DNA of 42,938 nt, taken from assembly GCA_023434205.1 (NCBI GenBank), contig JAEYTB010000097.1, positions 1-42,938 of the forward strand. Direction: 5' to 3'. A program made the translations under genes and the position numbers. Source of the DNA: Planctomycetota bacterium (GTDB lineage: Bacteria; Planctomycetota; Phycisphaerae; Phycisphaerales; UBA1924). Below, piece after piece: positions 34,201 through 42,631 of this stretch (position 1 is the stretch's first letter; every line of letters starts with the position of its first letter). The notes below the pieces were generated by a model. The model saw nothing but the letters and a program-made list of their open reading frames with translations, made no database searches and had not been told where the DNA came from.

Positions 34201-34939
34201 CTTCCTGGTCCAGCAGGGTCAGCCACGCCAGCGCCGCCTCGCCCGGACCCTGGAGCGCCTTGGGCACCCGGATCTGCTGCGCGGGGGGCGTGCTCGCCCT
34301 CGAGCGGATGCTGGTGTTCCCCGTCGGGCGGAACTCGACGAACTCCCGCTCCATCTCGTACAGCACGCGCTTGAGGCCCTCGCCGCCGTTCTCCGACAAC
34401 GCCGGGCTCTGCACCAGCCGCGAGAGCAGCTGCGCCGCCGACTCGCCCGCGCTCCCGTCGTACGCCGCCACCGCCGACTCAAGGCTCCCGCGGCACTCAC
34501 CGATCGCGAGCCGCACCAGCTCCGCCGAGTTCGTCTGCGCGCACTTTTCCTCGACCGCGGCGAGCCTGGGCAGGGCCTGCTGCACCGCCCACGAGTCGGG
34601 CACGCCCTCGATCACCGCGCACACGACCATCGGGTACTTCGTGCGCCCCTTGCCGTCGCGGCTGGCCCACATCCGCCCGATCAGCAGGCCCTCGGTAGTA
34701 CGCCAGTAGAACTGGTGCTTGAAGGGGATCCGCCGGTCTTCCTCCAGCTTTTCCCACTCGCCCAGGTCGATGCAGCCGCCGATGCACTCGGTGTACAGCA
34801 CCCGCTTGGCGTTCACCAGCATCGAGCTGTCGAGGCCGATTTCCTCAATGTGATCATCCCACCCCGGGTGCTTCCCGAAGGCGGCGACGTGCACGCGGAC
34901 GCCCCTGCCCATTCCATCCCGGGTCTTTGCCTGGCTCAC
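31268..34939 (-). CDS. TagF-like / formylglycine-generating-enzyme-like fusion membrane protein
   Basis: 1223-aa multidomain protein. Residues ~15-320 resemble TagF/ImpM, the cytoplasmic post-translational repressor of T6SS: FGKHPGWDD near residue 21 replaces the usual GKLPxRGDF, followed by a Trp-containing middle and a GKGRTKYPMVV segment matching the family's VGRxxPL. A membrane helix lies at about 337-356, then a Pro/Ala linker (365-410) and a long Ala/Arg/Glu-rich helical region to ~870. The C-terminal ~310 residues are FGE-sulfatase/SUMF1-like: STAEVSVGQF (~920), CRLPTAAEWE (~1032-1041), GNVAEFVWE (~1123), VGGS (~1159) and VGFRLAF (~1189). The paired catalytic cysteines of true FGEs are not evident, so it is probably non-catalytic, like TagR. 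Predicted topology puts TagF inside and FGE in the periplasm. GTG at 34939 has GGAGGG upstream; the gene lies 27 bases after tssM. The TagF assignment is distant; the FGE-like one is firm. Confidence 0.8.
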   Translation of the reverse strand: MSQAKTRDGMGRGVRVHVAAFGKHPGWDDHIEEIGLDSSMLVNAKRVLYTECIGGCIDLGEWEKLEEDRRIPFKHQFYWRTTEGLLIGRMWASRDGKGRTKYPMVVCAVIEGVPDSWAVQQALPRLAAVEEKCAQTNSAELVRLAIGECRGSLESAVAAYDGSAGESAAQLLSRLVQSPALSENGGEGLKRVLYEMEREFVEFRPTGNTSIRSRASTPPAQQIRVPKALQGPGEAALAWLTLLDQEVSRSIPLLLVEPIGERYIDLIVGDMRPKQFFCVRAGEKALGLTSDVPYTMDPAVVGRAEEKIEAWSHGRALEGDEPITSGAAPDRAKSNLKLALLGVAGILVVAIAIMLTRAGKPDKANADQPPPVNKADAKRAAPQPAPQPAPVERPAESPPEPAVASNDPADPRTSWGYAAAASRARAALDKLDRELAVEQAPARQAERQRLEDIERRAAIVRSKPWRPASREALARDIAGVDSELAEVQASISEAMAGVASRIDAMLAERAKTAPVRTTVMTAAWGTGLAAIDRAGGWEHARSRAAALEADLKAAEAGVIGVALVQAPDDSMISAAAFKAAAEARRETALRAAADAAAAGDRARVQRAADELREWNGQAVSLLDQAVQLQAMMRAGRVLDASAKPTASQVIASMQGSPAFKELGPALQPALEQVEAVRAVGSLNAPAALIEVIRAAAVEGSGKRAPAAVAAWQRLSDLNWPSLPADMVEAASVRTGDLRSVLGGVADSAQRQALEALTAGPARSMWQRFAAQGAINQAGVDAAAATRDAMGAQGVQESLPAFIRYNLLRKELVDALSAAGTKPAGEREEARRAAVDAFLQKVPALGAELTQKPGVSALINGLKKVSEAMAVPDVSALGPASAGWKAGPVGEDGTVTFTHEKGGELVFRRLAADGQAVTFMSTAEVSVGQFITAVGGAGKWDEAKTLLISYPPGGDDPRRGPRSWEWSSDAAEVMSVAAPGEGDTSRGWLRVKSSMAGKEYYPAGLTVEPPTRDHPMQYVSPGAAVLAARALGCRLPTAAEWEAGVKAGTSEAQNLRDGTWRKQFDKCKELLASGPDYPSGGAFRPAELPRLQPTQDGFAAVDGEDGFLWFAPVGGGPRFQHLIGNVAEFVWEDAAAMEALPASGTAIKTALGRWEKLRIVGGSALSAKDVPTNVPQAVAFTQSPEGWSDVGFRLAFTAPRGAGGGGAADLDATLASSGYLLGGE

Positions 34940-34966
34940 CAGCGGTTCCCTCCTGGTCGCGCGTGC

Positions 34967-37900
34967 TTACGGCGTGGGCCACTGCTCGACGCGGGGCCAC
35001 TCGCTGGGCAGCGGCAGCTCCTGGTCGAACCTCAGCGTCAGCCACAGGTACATCTTCCCGTCGGGCGTGGTCAGCAGCACCTTCCACAGCCCCGTCTTCT
35101 CGTCGCGCTGCGCCTCGCCGGACTCCACCACCATCTGCCGCAGCAGGCTCCAGTTGCCCGGAAGGACGATCTTGGCGTCCGGCGTGTCCATCCCGCCCAG
35201 CCCCGGGTCCTGCTTGTACAGGTACACCTCGCTGGTCTGGCCGTCCGCCAGCGGCAGGTCGATCCGCAGGTCCTTCTGCCGCGCCTCGTCGATCGGGTTC
35301 AGCAGGCTGAACACCGGACCGCGGGCCAGCCCGCCTACCCGCAGCGCCGCGTAGCGGAAGTTGTCCCGCACATCGTCCACCAGCCCCACTTTCCTGGGCC
35401 GGTCATACTCGGTCGGGTAGTTCACCAGCACGCCCAGCGGCTTGTCCTGGCCCACGATCCGCGCCACGTTCCGCAGCTTGCCGAACCACTGCCGGCTCAG
35501 CGGGTCGGGGAAGATGTCCGCTCCTGCCAGTCGCAGCATCAGCGTCTTGAGCTCCACCGGCAGCGACTCCGCCGCCGCGGTGCTCCGGTCGCTTCCCGAA
35601 AGCGCATCAAGCTTGTCCGCCCAGCCCTTAATCTTCTTCACGGCCGCCGGCGACAGGTCGCGCATGTCCGACGGGCCGAACACCAGCGGAGCGCCCTTGG
35701 CGTCCTTCACCAGCCCGTCCTTGGCGGCCTCGAGCTCGCCCTGGGTCTCGCGCACCAGGCACGTCAGCCCGTTGGTGATGAGGTCGTTCCAGTACTTCAG
35801 CCCCAGCGAGTCCGCTCGGTAGACGCTGAAGTACTCGTCCTTGATCTTCTCCCGCCGCAGAGAGTCCAGCAGCGTGTCGCGGGCCTTCGCGGGGCCCAGG
35901 TCCACCAGCTTGGTCCACGCGCTCAGGTTGAGCTTGGTCTCGTCCATGAACGCGGCCTTCGCCAGGCCCGTGAACGCCGCCTCAAACTCGTTCGTCGCCG
36001 CCGCGAGCGCGTCGTTCCACGCGGCTGACGCGGGGACCGCCGCGATCGCCTGCTTCACCGTGTCGTGCAACGCCTGAAGCTCGCTCTTGATCTCAAAGTG
36101 CGGCGCCGCCTTCAGCCGGTCGCCGAACTCCGACCATGTCGCCTTGTTGGGACGGCTGGCCTCCACGGCCTGGGCCCGCCAGTACCGCAGGTAGTCCTTC
36201 GCGAACTCTGACGTCGCGTCCGCGCTGATGCGGTAGGAGCGGTCCGCCCTCAGCTCGTCGCGCCCGATCACGGCCCGCTGCAGGCCGCTCGACGCCGGCT
36301 CGATCAGCTCCCGCAGCTTCGCCCAGTCGCCGAACACTTCCTTGGCCGCCTCCGGGTGGTACTCCCGCGAGAACTCGCCCCCGCTCTCCATCTCGCTCAG
36401 CGGGAGACGCGGGCGCATCACCCGCTTGAACGTGCCCTCGTTGATCCGCCCGGTCCCAACATCCTGCACCCGCCGCGCGACCGAGCCCGGGTCCCGCGGC
36501 CAGCCGTCGATGGTCTTGCGCGCCAGCTCGTTCAGCCGGCGCGAGCGGGCGATCTCCACCGCCTTGCGCGACAGCCCCACGGACGAATCCCGCGCCGACG
36601 CCAGCGTGGGCTGCTGCCCCGCATCCGGCACCCACGCGCCCCACGCCGCGATCGCCGCGGAGAGCGTCGCGACGTTCTTGTCCACCAGCTCCACCTGCGA
36701 CGCCAGCGTCGGGGGAACCTCGCTCACCACCACCGCCGGGTCCACCGGCGCCGTCAGCGGCTGCGCCGCCGTCTTCACATCGTCCGCGGCGAGCTTGTAC
36801 GCCTCCGCCCGCGCCGCGTACGCCCGCGCGTCCGCGCGGTCCGCACGCCCGCCCGCAACCATCGGCGCCAGCTCCTTCACGAGCCCGGTCATCTGCTCAA
36901 GCTTGGTGCGCACCGCGGCGTCCACCGTCTGCGACTTCTCGTCCAGCTTGGACCGCAGCTCCGCCAGTTCCTTGGCGACGCCCGACGCCTTGTCGCCCTC
37001 GGGCACCACGGGGAGCTGCGCCCGCAGCATCGCGAAGTACGCCGCCATCTCCTTCTGCAGGTCGTCGCCGGCGGCCTTCAGCAGGCCGGGCACGTCGTCC
37101 ATCGCCGGTCCCAGGGCCTTGGCGACCCCGTCGATCTGGGCCCGGCTGTCCGCGATCTTGTCGGTGCTGTTGAGGAACGCGGCCTCGAACAGCGTGTACT
37201 CCGCCAGCGTCTGGGGCATCTTGGCGTCCGCGCCGGAGCGGAACCACTCCAGGCCCAACAGCTTGACCTCCTCATCGCGGAACGTTGACAGACCGCCCAG
37301 CAGGTCCGTCAGGTGGGCCATCTTGCTGCCCTCGCTCGCACCCAGGGCGAGCAGGTGCTTGACCAGCTCGTCCACCGCGAGGTTCATCGTCATGATCGAG
37401 TCGCGGTCGGCCCCGCCCAGCACCTCCGCCGGCTTGTTGTCCTTGCTGTCCCAGCCCTCGGGGTACGCGTCCGCGACCGCCTTCACCAGCTTCTCGCGGT
37501 CGGCGCCAAAGCCCGTGCGCGCACCATACTCCTCGCGGCTGAGCACATACTTGAACAGCACGTCCGCGTCGATCCCCTTCACCGGCTTGGTGGCCGGGTC
37601 GTTATCCGCGGGCGAGGCGCCCAGCGCGTAGGTCTGGAGCCGCAGGAGCTGCCCCAGCGCGGCCACCGCCTCGGGCCCCCACTTCTTCTCCACCATCAGC
37701 TTGCTGCGCGTGGCCTGCACCAGCGGCACCACCACCGCCCGCTCCACCACCGCGCGGTGCGCCCGCACCTGCTCCTCGCTCCAGCTCGAGCTCCAGCCGA
37801 CGATCGGCGCGGCGATCAGCGGGGGCTTGATCTCCTTGCGGGTCTGTGCCGCGGACTCCAGCACCAGCTCCGCGGGCGTCGCGAGCCGGTCGTCCTCGAG

Positions 37901-39463
37901 GACGCCCTTCTTCTCCCAGTCGCGCTTGCCGGTGTAGGTCCACGTCTTGCCGTCGGAGCTCTTGATCAGCTCGATGTCCAGCGGGCCCTTCTCGCCCTCC
38001 GCATCGCCCGCGTACGCCGTGCGCACCTCCGACCAGAAGCGGCTGGGCGGCCCGAGCGAGCTCTTGAACTGGAACCAGCCCAGCACCGCGATGCCGGCCA
38101 CCACGATCACGGTCGCCGAGGACACGCCCAGGATCATCCGCCGCTGCTTGGCGAGCGCCTTGCTCACGTTGGCGGCGCGGGTCACCAGGCCCCGCTCCTT
38201 GAACACCTTGTTCATGAACGTGTCGCGGAGGAAGTACGCCTTGTCCTTGTCCCACTCCTTGCCGCCGGGGATCGACTCCACGTCGATGCCCAGCGCCTCG
38301 GCGAGGCTGACGTCCAGCGCCTGGCCCTCGCGCATCGAGCTGGTGAAGTAGATCCCGCGGAGGAACAGCGGCTTGGGGCTCCACTCGCCCGCGACGAAGA
38401 TCATCTCCAGGTACCGGCGCAGGCGCGGCGCGATGCGCATCAGGTTGTCCGGCAGCTCGAACATCTCGTCCACCTGGTCCGTGCGTCGGGCGCTCGGGTC
38501 GCTGGTGTGGATCGGGTTCTGGAGCAGGCCCATCCGCCGCCGCATCAGGCGCGTCCGCACCGTCGAGAGGTGCTGGTCCACCTGCTCGGGCTTGAAGACC
38601 TCGTCCAGCGGCGCGGGGTTGCTCCACCCCAGCATCTGGTGCTGCAGCGCCGGGTCGTTCAGCGTCTCGAAGAAGTCGCGGAAGCCCACGATCTTGTCGC
38701 ACTTGGTCACCAGCACGAACACCGGGAACCGCACGTCCAGCGTCCGCTGCACCACGTCAAGCTGGCGGGCGATCGCCCCCGCCGTCTTCTCGATCTTGTC
38801 CGCGGTGTCCTTCAGCAGGCTCTCCGCCGAGATCACCAGCAGCAGGCCGTTGATCGGCGCGTTGGGGCGGCAGTCCTTCAGGAGCTTCATGAACTCCTTC
38901 CACTCCGTCGCCTGGTTGTCGCTGCCCTCTTCCATGAACATGCGGCCGGCGGTGTCGAGCACCACCGCCTGGTTCGTGAACCACCAGTGCATGTTCATCG
39001 TGCCGCCCGTGCCCTGCAGGCAGTCCTGCAGGCCCGGCGGGAAGCCGACGTTGCAGTGCCGCATCGCCTCGGTCTTGCCGCTGCCCGAGGGGCCCACCAG
39101 CAGGAACCACGGCAGGCTGTACAGGTCCTTGCCCGCGCTCTTGAAGGCGCTGACGCCCTCCTCAAACTTCTTCCGCAGGTCGTCCATGCGGGCCTTCTGC
39201 GCCGGGTCCACCGCCCCGCGCCCGCCGCCCGCCTTGGCGATCAGCGAAGCGAACGGTCCGCTCTTGGACTTGTCCTTCAGCTTGAGGATCAGGATGTAGA
39301 GCGCCACCAGCACGGCGACCGACGCGATGCCGATCGCCAGCCACATCCAGAACGGGTTGCTCCGGTCCCAGAAGGCCATGCCCACCGACACCACGCCCGC
39401 CCCGCCCGCGAGCAGCGTCAGCGCCTGGATGGGCCGCGGAAGGTTCGAAAATCCTGACAGCAT
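34967..39463 (-). CDS. tssM: TssM (IcmF), T6SS inner-membrane complex ATPase-like protein
   Basis: 1498-aa IcmF family protein, longer than the usual 1100-1300 aa. Two membrane segments occupy about residues 14-30 and 38-61. The cytoplasmic NTPase-like domain carries a Walker A motif GPSGSGKT (124-131) and a VVLDTAGR motif (167-174), so nucleotide binding appears possible. A third membrane segment lies near 440-465 (ATVIVVAGIAVLGWF). The remaining ~1000 residues would be periplasmic and largely helical, ending in a beta-rich C-terminal domain that in known TssM contacts TssJ. The C-terminus here is intact although no tssJ is visible. ATG at 39463 has GGAG upstream. It forms the membrane channel scaffold with TssL. 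Confidence 0.97.
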   Translation of the reverse strand: MLSGFSNLPRPIQALTLLAGGAGVVSVGMAFWDRSNPFWMWLAIGIASVAVLVALYILILKLKDKSKSGPFASLIAKAGGGRGAVDPAQKARMDDLRKKFEEGVSAFKSAGKDLYSLPWFLLVGPSGSGKTEAMRHCNVGFPPGLQDCLQGTGGTMNMHWWFTNQAVVLDTAGRMFMEEGSDNQATEWKEFMKLLKDCRPNAPINGLLLVISAESLLKDTADKIEKTAGAIARQLDVVQRTLDVRFPVFVLVTKCDKIVGFRDFFETLNDPALQHQMLGWSNPAPLDEVFKPEQVDQHLSTVRTRLMRRRMGLLQNPIHTSDPSARRTDQVDEMFELPDNLMRIAPRLRRYLEMIFVAGEWSPKPLFLRGIYFTSSMREGQALDVSLAEALGIDVESIPGGKEWDKDKAYFLRDTFMNKVFKERGLVTRAANVSKALAKQRRMILGVSSATVIVVAGIAVLGWFQFKSSLGPPSRFWSEVRTAYAGDAEGEKGPLDIELIKSSDGKTWTYTGKRDWEKKGVLEDDRLATPAELVLESAAQTRKEIKPPLIAAPIVGWSSSWSEEQVRAHRAVVERAVVVPLVQATRSKLMVEKKWGPEAVAALGQLLRLQTYALGASPADNDPATKPVKGIDADVLFKYVLSREEYGARTGFGADREKLVKAVADAYPEGWDSKDNKPAEVLGGADRDSIMTMNLAVDELVKHLLALGASEGSKMAHLTDLLGGLSTFRDEEVKLLGLEWFRSGADAKMPQTLAEYTLFEAAFLNSTDKIADSRAQIDGVAKALGPAMDDVPGLLKAAGDDLQKEMAAYFAMLRAQLPVVPEGDKASGVAKELAELRSKLDEKSQTVDAAVRTKLEQMTGLVKELAPMVAGGRADRADARAYAARAEAYKLAADDVKTAAQPLTAPVDPAVVVSEVPPTLASQVELVDKNVATLSAAIAAWGAWVPDAGQQPTLASARDSSVGLSRKAVEIARSRRLNELARKTIDGWPRDPGSVARRVQDVGTGRINEGTFKRVMRPRLPLSEMESGGEFSREYHPEAAKEVFGDWAKLRELIEPASSGLQRAVIGRDELRADRSYRISADATSEFAKDYLRYWRAQAVEASRPNKATWSEFGDRLKAAPHFEIKSELQALHDTVKQAIAAVPASAAWNDALAAATNEFEAAFTGLAKAAFMDETKLNLSAWTKLVDLGPAKARDTLLDSLRREKIKDEYFSVYRADSLGLKYWNDLITNGLTCLVRETQGELEAAKDGLVKDAKGAPLVFGPSDMRDLSPAAVKKIKGWADKLDALSGSDRSTAAAESLPVELKTLMLRLAGADIFPDPLSRQWFGKLRNVARIVGQDKPLGVLVNYPTEYDRPRKVGLVDDVRDNFRYAALRVGGLARGPVFSLLNPIDEARQKDLRIDLPLADGQTSEVYLYKQDPGLGGMDTPDAKIVLPGNWSLLRQMVVESGEAQRDEKTGLWKVLLTTPDGKMYLWLTLRFDQELPLPSEWPRVEQWPTP

Positions 39464-39487
39464 CGCTCAGTCTCCAATCAGTCGTCT

Positions 39488-40180
39488 TCAGGCCCCGGAC
39501 TTCCCGCTGCTCTCGTGGCTGGCCTGGATCGTGTCCAGCGAGCCGCCCAGCTCCCCCGCCGCGTGCCGGAACATCTGCACGTACGCCACCAGCAGCACGC
39601 CCGTCAGCGCCACCAGCGCGATGACCATCGCCGTGAGGCTGCGGTTGGGCGGCTGCGTCAGGTTCCGCGTGTCAACGTTCTCGTAGGCGTCGGGGCAGAT
39701 GCGCGCCGCCTGGTCCGCGTCGATGAACCCGCGCAGCCGCGCCGAGATCTCCAGCATCTTGCGGCGGATGTAGTCGTACTGGCCGGTGTACAGCCCCGTG
39801 AAGCCCAGCCCGATGCACACGTAGAACACCGCCAGCCGCTGCGTGGCCGAGTCGCTGGGGTCCTTCAGCGCGTCCTCCAGCAAGTCCCAGAACTTCTCCT
39901 CGAACCCCAGCTCCCCGCGCTCGTTGGAGAGCGGCTTCCAGCCCGCGCCCAGCTTGCTGTTGAGGATCATCGAGTCCACGAAGAACATCAGCACCAGCTC
40001 GATCTCGGTGTAGGGCCCGCTCATGCCCGGCGTGGCGTCGGCCTTGGCCCGCATCTCCGAGAAGATCCCCTTGATCTCGCCCCGGATCACGCCGAAGTCG
40101 GCGCGCCCGCCCTTGCGCCCAAGGCGGTTCAGGCGGCACACGTACTCCAGCAGCGGCTCGCAAATCTCGACTAGCGTCAT
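39488..40180 (-). CDS. tssL: TssL (DotU/IcmH-like), T6SS inner-membrane complex protein
   Basis: 230-aa DotU-family protein. The cytoplasmic helical domain (about residues 1-175) has typical features: an early LLEYVCRLN helix, the TEIELVLMFFVDSMIL helix at about 58-73, and a conserved FYVCIGLGFTGLY stretch at about 119-131. A single C-terminal membrane anchor spans about 182-202 (TAMVIALVALTGVLLVAYV) and is followed by only 28 residues. There is therefore no OmpA-like peptidoglycan-binding extension, so this is the short TssL type. ATG at 40180 has GAGGA upstream. It is followed after 24 bases by tssM, its obligate partner. Because TssL cannot bind the wall and no TssJ is seen, the envelope anchoring of this system needs another explanation. 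Confidence 0.95.
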   Translation of the reverse strand: MTLVEICEPLLEYVCRLNRLGRKGGRADFGVIRGEIKGIFSEMRAKADATPGMSGPYTEIELVLMFFVDSMILNSKLGAGWKPLSNERGELGFEEKFWDLLEDALKDPSDSATQRLAVFYVCIGLGFTGLYTGQYDYIRRKMLEISARLRGFIDADQAARICPDAYENVDTRNLTQPPNRSLTAMVIALVALTGVLLVAYVQMFRHAAGELGGSLDTIQASHESSGKSGA

Positions 40181-40217
40181 CGGAATCCTCGTGCAGTGAC
40201 AAGTCCAACCCCGGCGC

Positions 40218-41633
40218 TCACGGCACCGTCATGTACAGCGATACGTCCTGGTACTCGAAGTTCTCGTTCTCCGGCCAGCGCACCGCCATGGCCTTCTCGC
40301 CCGCCATCCGCTCCCACATCTTCTTGCTCTCCCCCACGTCCACGCGGAAGTAGTGCAGGTCGATGCTGCTGGGCATCTCCATCGGCGGGTGCCGTTCCTC
40401 GATCAGCTTGATCCCGTAGATGTTCAGCTTGATCATGCTCTTGGGCATGAGCTTGAAGCGGTCCTGGTCCTCCACCAGCTTGCCCAGCAGCGTGGGGTCC
40501 ATCTTGGTGCGGATGCCCACGAAGTAGCCGTTGGGCTGCGTGAGGTGCTCGTCGCCGAGCGTCGCCGCGAGCACGCCGTCCTGGCGCGTGAAGGGCACCT
40601 GCAGGAACTTCTTCTGGATGTCGCCGCGGAGCAGCGGCCGGATCTTGCGGTCCAGCTCCTCGAACACCACGCCCGGGTTGTCGTGGTCATACCGCGGCGC
40701 GTCGAAGGGGTCGCGGTCCGGCGAGAGCGCCGCCAGCTCCGCCTGCAGCTCGCGCAGCTCCAGGTACGCCTGGTACGGCGTCATCGAGCCCGCACCCGCA
40801 ACCCCGCCCGCCACCAGCACCGGCAGCCGCGCCGCGAAGCGGTTCAGCGTCCGCAGCCGGAGCACCTGCACGAGCTGCGGCCCGCGCAGGTTCTCCACCA
40901 CGAACCCGCCCCGCGTCATCTGGTTCACCAACTCCTTGCGCGAGGCCTCCACCGCCGCGCCCAGGTCCCGCAGCATGTTCCGCAGCGTCGGCGAGCCGCC
41001 GATCACCAGGCACGGCGGCACGAACCCCGTGTCCGGGCGGGGCAGCGTGCTCTCCTGCGCCGTGTGCACGATCCGCAGCAGCGGCAGCAACTCCATATCG
41101 CTCGTGTCGTCGCCCTCGACAACCAGGCGCGCGTTGTACCGCCGCACGATCACCGGCTGGGCGTTCTCGCCCGTGTTCTCGTCGGGGCGTGAGATCTCCG
41201 CCACGCGGTACAGGCGCTTGATCCGCGCCTCCTCCGCCACCGCCTTGCGCGTCGCGCCGCCGCCCGCCTGCGCCGCCATCGGCTCCACCGTGTTGGCCCG
41301 CTGGCCCTGCCACAGGGGAACCGCGAGCGACACCACGAACGACCCGCTGCTGGCCTGGAACACCCGCTTGATGTCCAGCGCCGGGATGTCCGCGTTCCCC
41401 GGCAGGTCGATCTCCAGCCCGCTGGGCATCACCGCCCGCAGCCGGTCGATGCGCACCAGCATGTTCTCCAGCGCATCCGTCGACACCCGCAGGTCGACGA
41501 CCCCGTACGGGAACGGCCACGACAGCCGCCGCTCCCGCGCGCCGGTTTCCGCCAGGTCCCGCTGCATCGTCTGGAGGTGGTGCGGCTGGAGGAACAGGCC
41601 CTCGTGCCAATGGATCTGACCAATCTGCGACAT
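40218..41633 (-). CDS. tssK: TssK, T6SS baseplate subunit
   Basis: 471-aa TssK (ImpJ/VasE family), the trimeric connector between the phage-like baseplate wedge (TssE/F/G) and the TssL/TssM membrane complex. The N-terminus has the family hallmark IHWHEGLFLQPHHLQ within the first 25 residues. The ATG at 41633 was chosen over an in-frame start 11 codons upstream because this hallmark normally lies at the extreme N-terminus and a GGGGG tract precedes the ATG. Length is close to the family norm (about 440-470 aa). The C-terminal part, which in known TssK proteins contacts TssL, is intact and ends with a short beta segment (YQDVSLYMTVP). The gene is 37 bases upstream of tssL, so tssK-tssL-tssM form a tight transcriptional group. 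Cytoplasmic. Confidence 0.96.
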   Translation of the reverse strand: MSQIGQIHWHEGLFLQPHHLQTMQRDLAETGARERRLSWPFPYGVVDLRVSTDALENMLVRIDRLRAVMPSGLEIDLPGNADIPALDIKRVFQASSGSFVVSLAVPLWQGQRANTVEPMAAQAGGGATRKAVAEEARIKRLYRVAEISRPDENTGENAQPVIVRRYNARLVVEGDDTSDMELLPLLRIVHTAQESTLPRPDTGFVPPCLVIGGSPTLRNMLRDLGAAVEASRKELVNQMTRGGFVVENLRGPQLVQVLRLRTLNRFAARLPVLVAGGVAGAGSMTPYQAYLELRELQAELAALSPDRDPFDAPRYDHDNPGVVFEELDRKIRPLLRGDIQKKFLQVPFTRQDGVLAATLGDEHLTQPNGYFVGIRTKMDPTLLGKLVEDQDRFKLMPKSMIKLNIYGIKLIEERHPPMEMPSSIDLHYFRVDVGESKKMWERMAGEKAMAVRWPENENFEYQDVSLYMTVP

Positions 41634-41695
41634 GCTGCCCCCAAGTCCCGCCGCGCACCATCGCACGGCTCATTCCCTGGTTTACAAACTCACGC

Positions 41696-42631
41696 TCAAC
41701 GGATCACCTGGCTCAGCCCGGTGTCCACATCCTTCGCGATCACCTGCTTCAGACGCTTCTCGATCGCCGCGGCGTCCACGCCCTCCATCAGCCGCTCGTA
41801 CTGCTTCCAGCACCGGTACTCATCGCTCTTGAAGGTCTCGCGCGGCGCCGCCTCCTTGATCGCGTCCAGCGAGTACCGCGACAGGTGGTCCCGCGAGAAC
41901 TGCTTCCCGGCCTCCATCACGCCCTTCATCAGCAGCGACACCAGGCTCCGCAGCTTGTACACCGTCTTGTGCATCGCCTCTTTGCCGACCTTCTCGTCCC
42001 CCGCGGCGAACCGCGGCAGGTCCTTGTTCAGCACCTGGTACACGTTGTTCTTCGCGTCCGGCGCCAGGTCCCGCCAATAGCTGCACGCCCAGGGCTCCAG
42101 CTTCAGCGTGAACTCCGCCAGCAGCGTCGCGACCTCGACAACCCGCGCCGCGTTCACTTCCGTCTCCGCCGGCAGGCCCACGACCTTCTTGAACTCCGCG
42201 ATCTGCGCCGTCGGAAGCCCGCCGGGCGCCTCCTTCACCTGCACCTGAACCACCGAGAACCCCGCCGCCGCGAGCTTGGCCGCGATCGCCGCCCGCTCCC
42301 CGTCGCTCAGGGCCCTGGAGTTCTCGATCAACTTCTCCGCCAGCACCCGGGGGTCCTTGACCTCCGGCGCGGGCGCCGCCGCGGCCACGGGCGCCGGCGC
42401 GGGCGCGGCCTTCGCCGCGCCGTCCGCAAACGCGGGGAACTGCTCCAGCAGCTCGGTCAGGAACGACTCCCGCTCGCCCGGTCCGATCGCCGAGACCGCC
42501 CGCTGCACCTCGTCGCGGAGCTGCTCAGACCGCATCTCCCCGGGCTGGTCCGCGAGCTCGCAGTGCAGCACGCGCAGGCGTGCCGAGAGCGCCGCCAGCT
42601 TCTTCCCGCGCTCCGACGTCGGTTCAATCAC
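41696..42631 (-). CDS. Hypothetical protein, first gene of the T6SS cluster
   Basis: 311-aa soluble protein that I do not recognise. The start is the GTG at 42631, preceded by GGAG at good spacing; the frame stays open for 80 more codons upstream, but that translation is Arg/Gly/Cys-rich noise. The N-terminal ~75 residues are charged and helical (leucine- and glutamate-rich). An Ala/Pro-rich linker follows (about residues 80-105). The C-terminal ~180 residues look globular and mainly helical, with a tryptophan-containing segment (LEPWACSYWRDLAP) and many Lys/Arg/Asp pairs. No signal peptide or membrane segment is visible. It lies 62 bases upstream of tssK, in the place where some clusters keep an FHA/TagH or another regulatory gene, but I see no FHA fold. 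A cytoplasmic accessory or baseplate-associated role is only inferred from position. Confidence 0.75.
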   Translation of the reverse strand: MIEPTSERGKKLAALSARLRVLHCELADQPGEMRSEQLRDEVQRAVSAIGPGERESFLTELLEQFPAFADGAAKAAPAPAPVAAAAPAPEVKDPRVLAEKLIENSRALSDGERAAIAAKLAAAGFSVVQVQVKEAPGGLPTAQIAEFKKVVGLPAETEVNAARVVEVATLLAEFTLKLEPWACSYWRDLAPDAKNNVYQVLNKDLPRFAAGDEKVGKEAMHKTVYKLRSLVSLLMKGVMEAGKQFSRDHLSRYSLDAIKEAAPRETFKSDEYRCWKQYERLMEGVDAAAIEKRLKQVIAKDVDTGLSQVIR

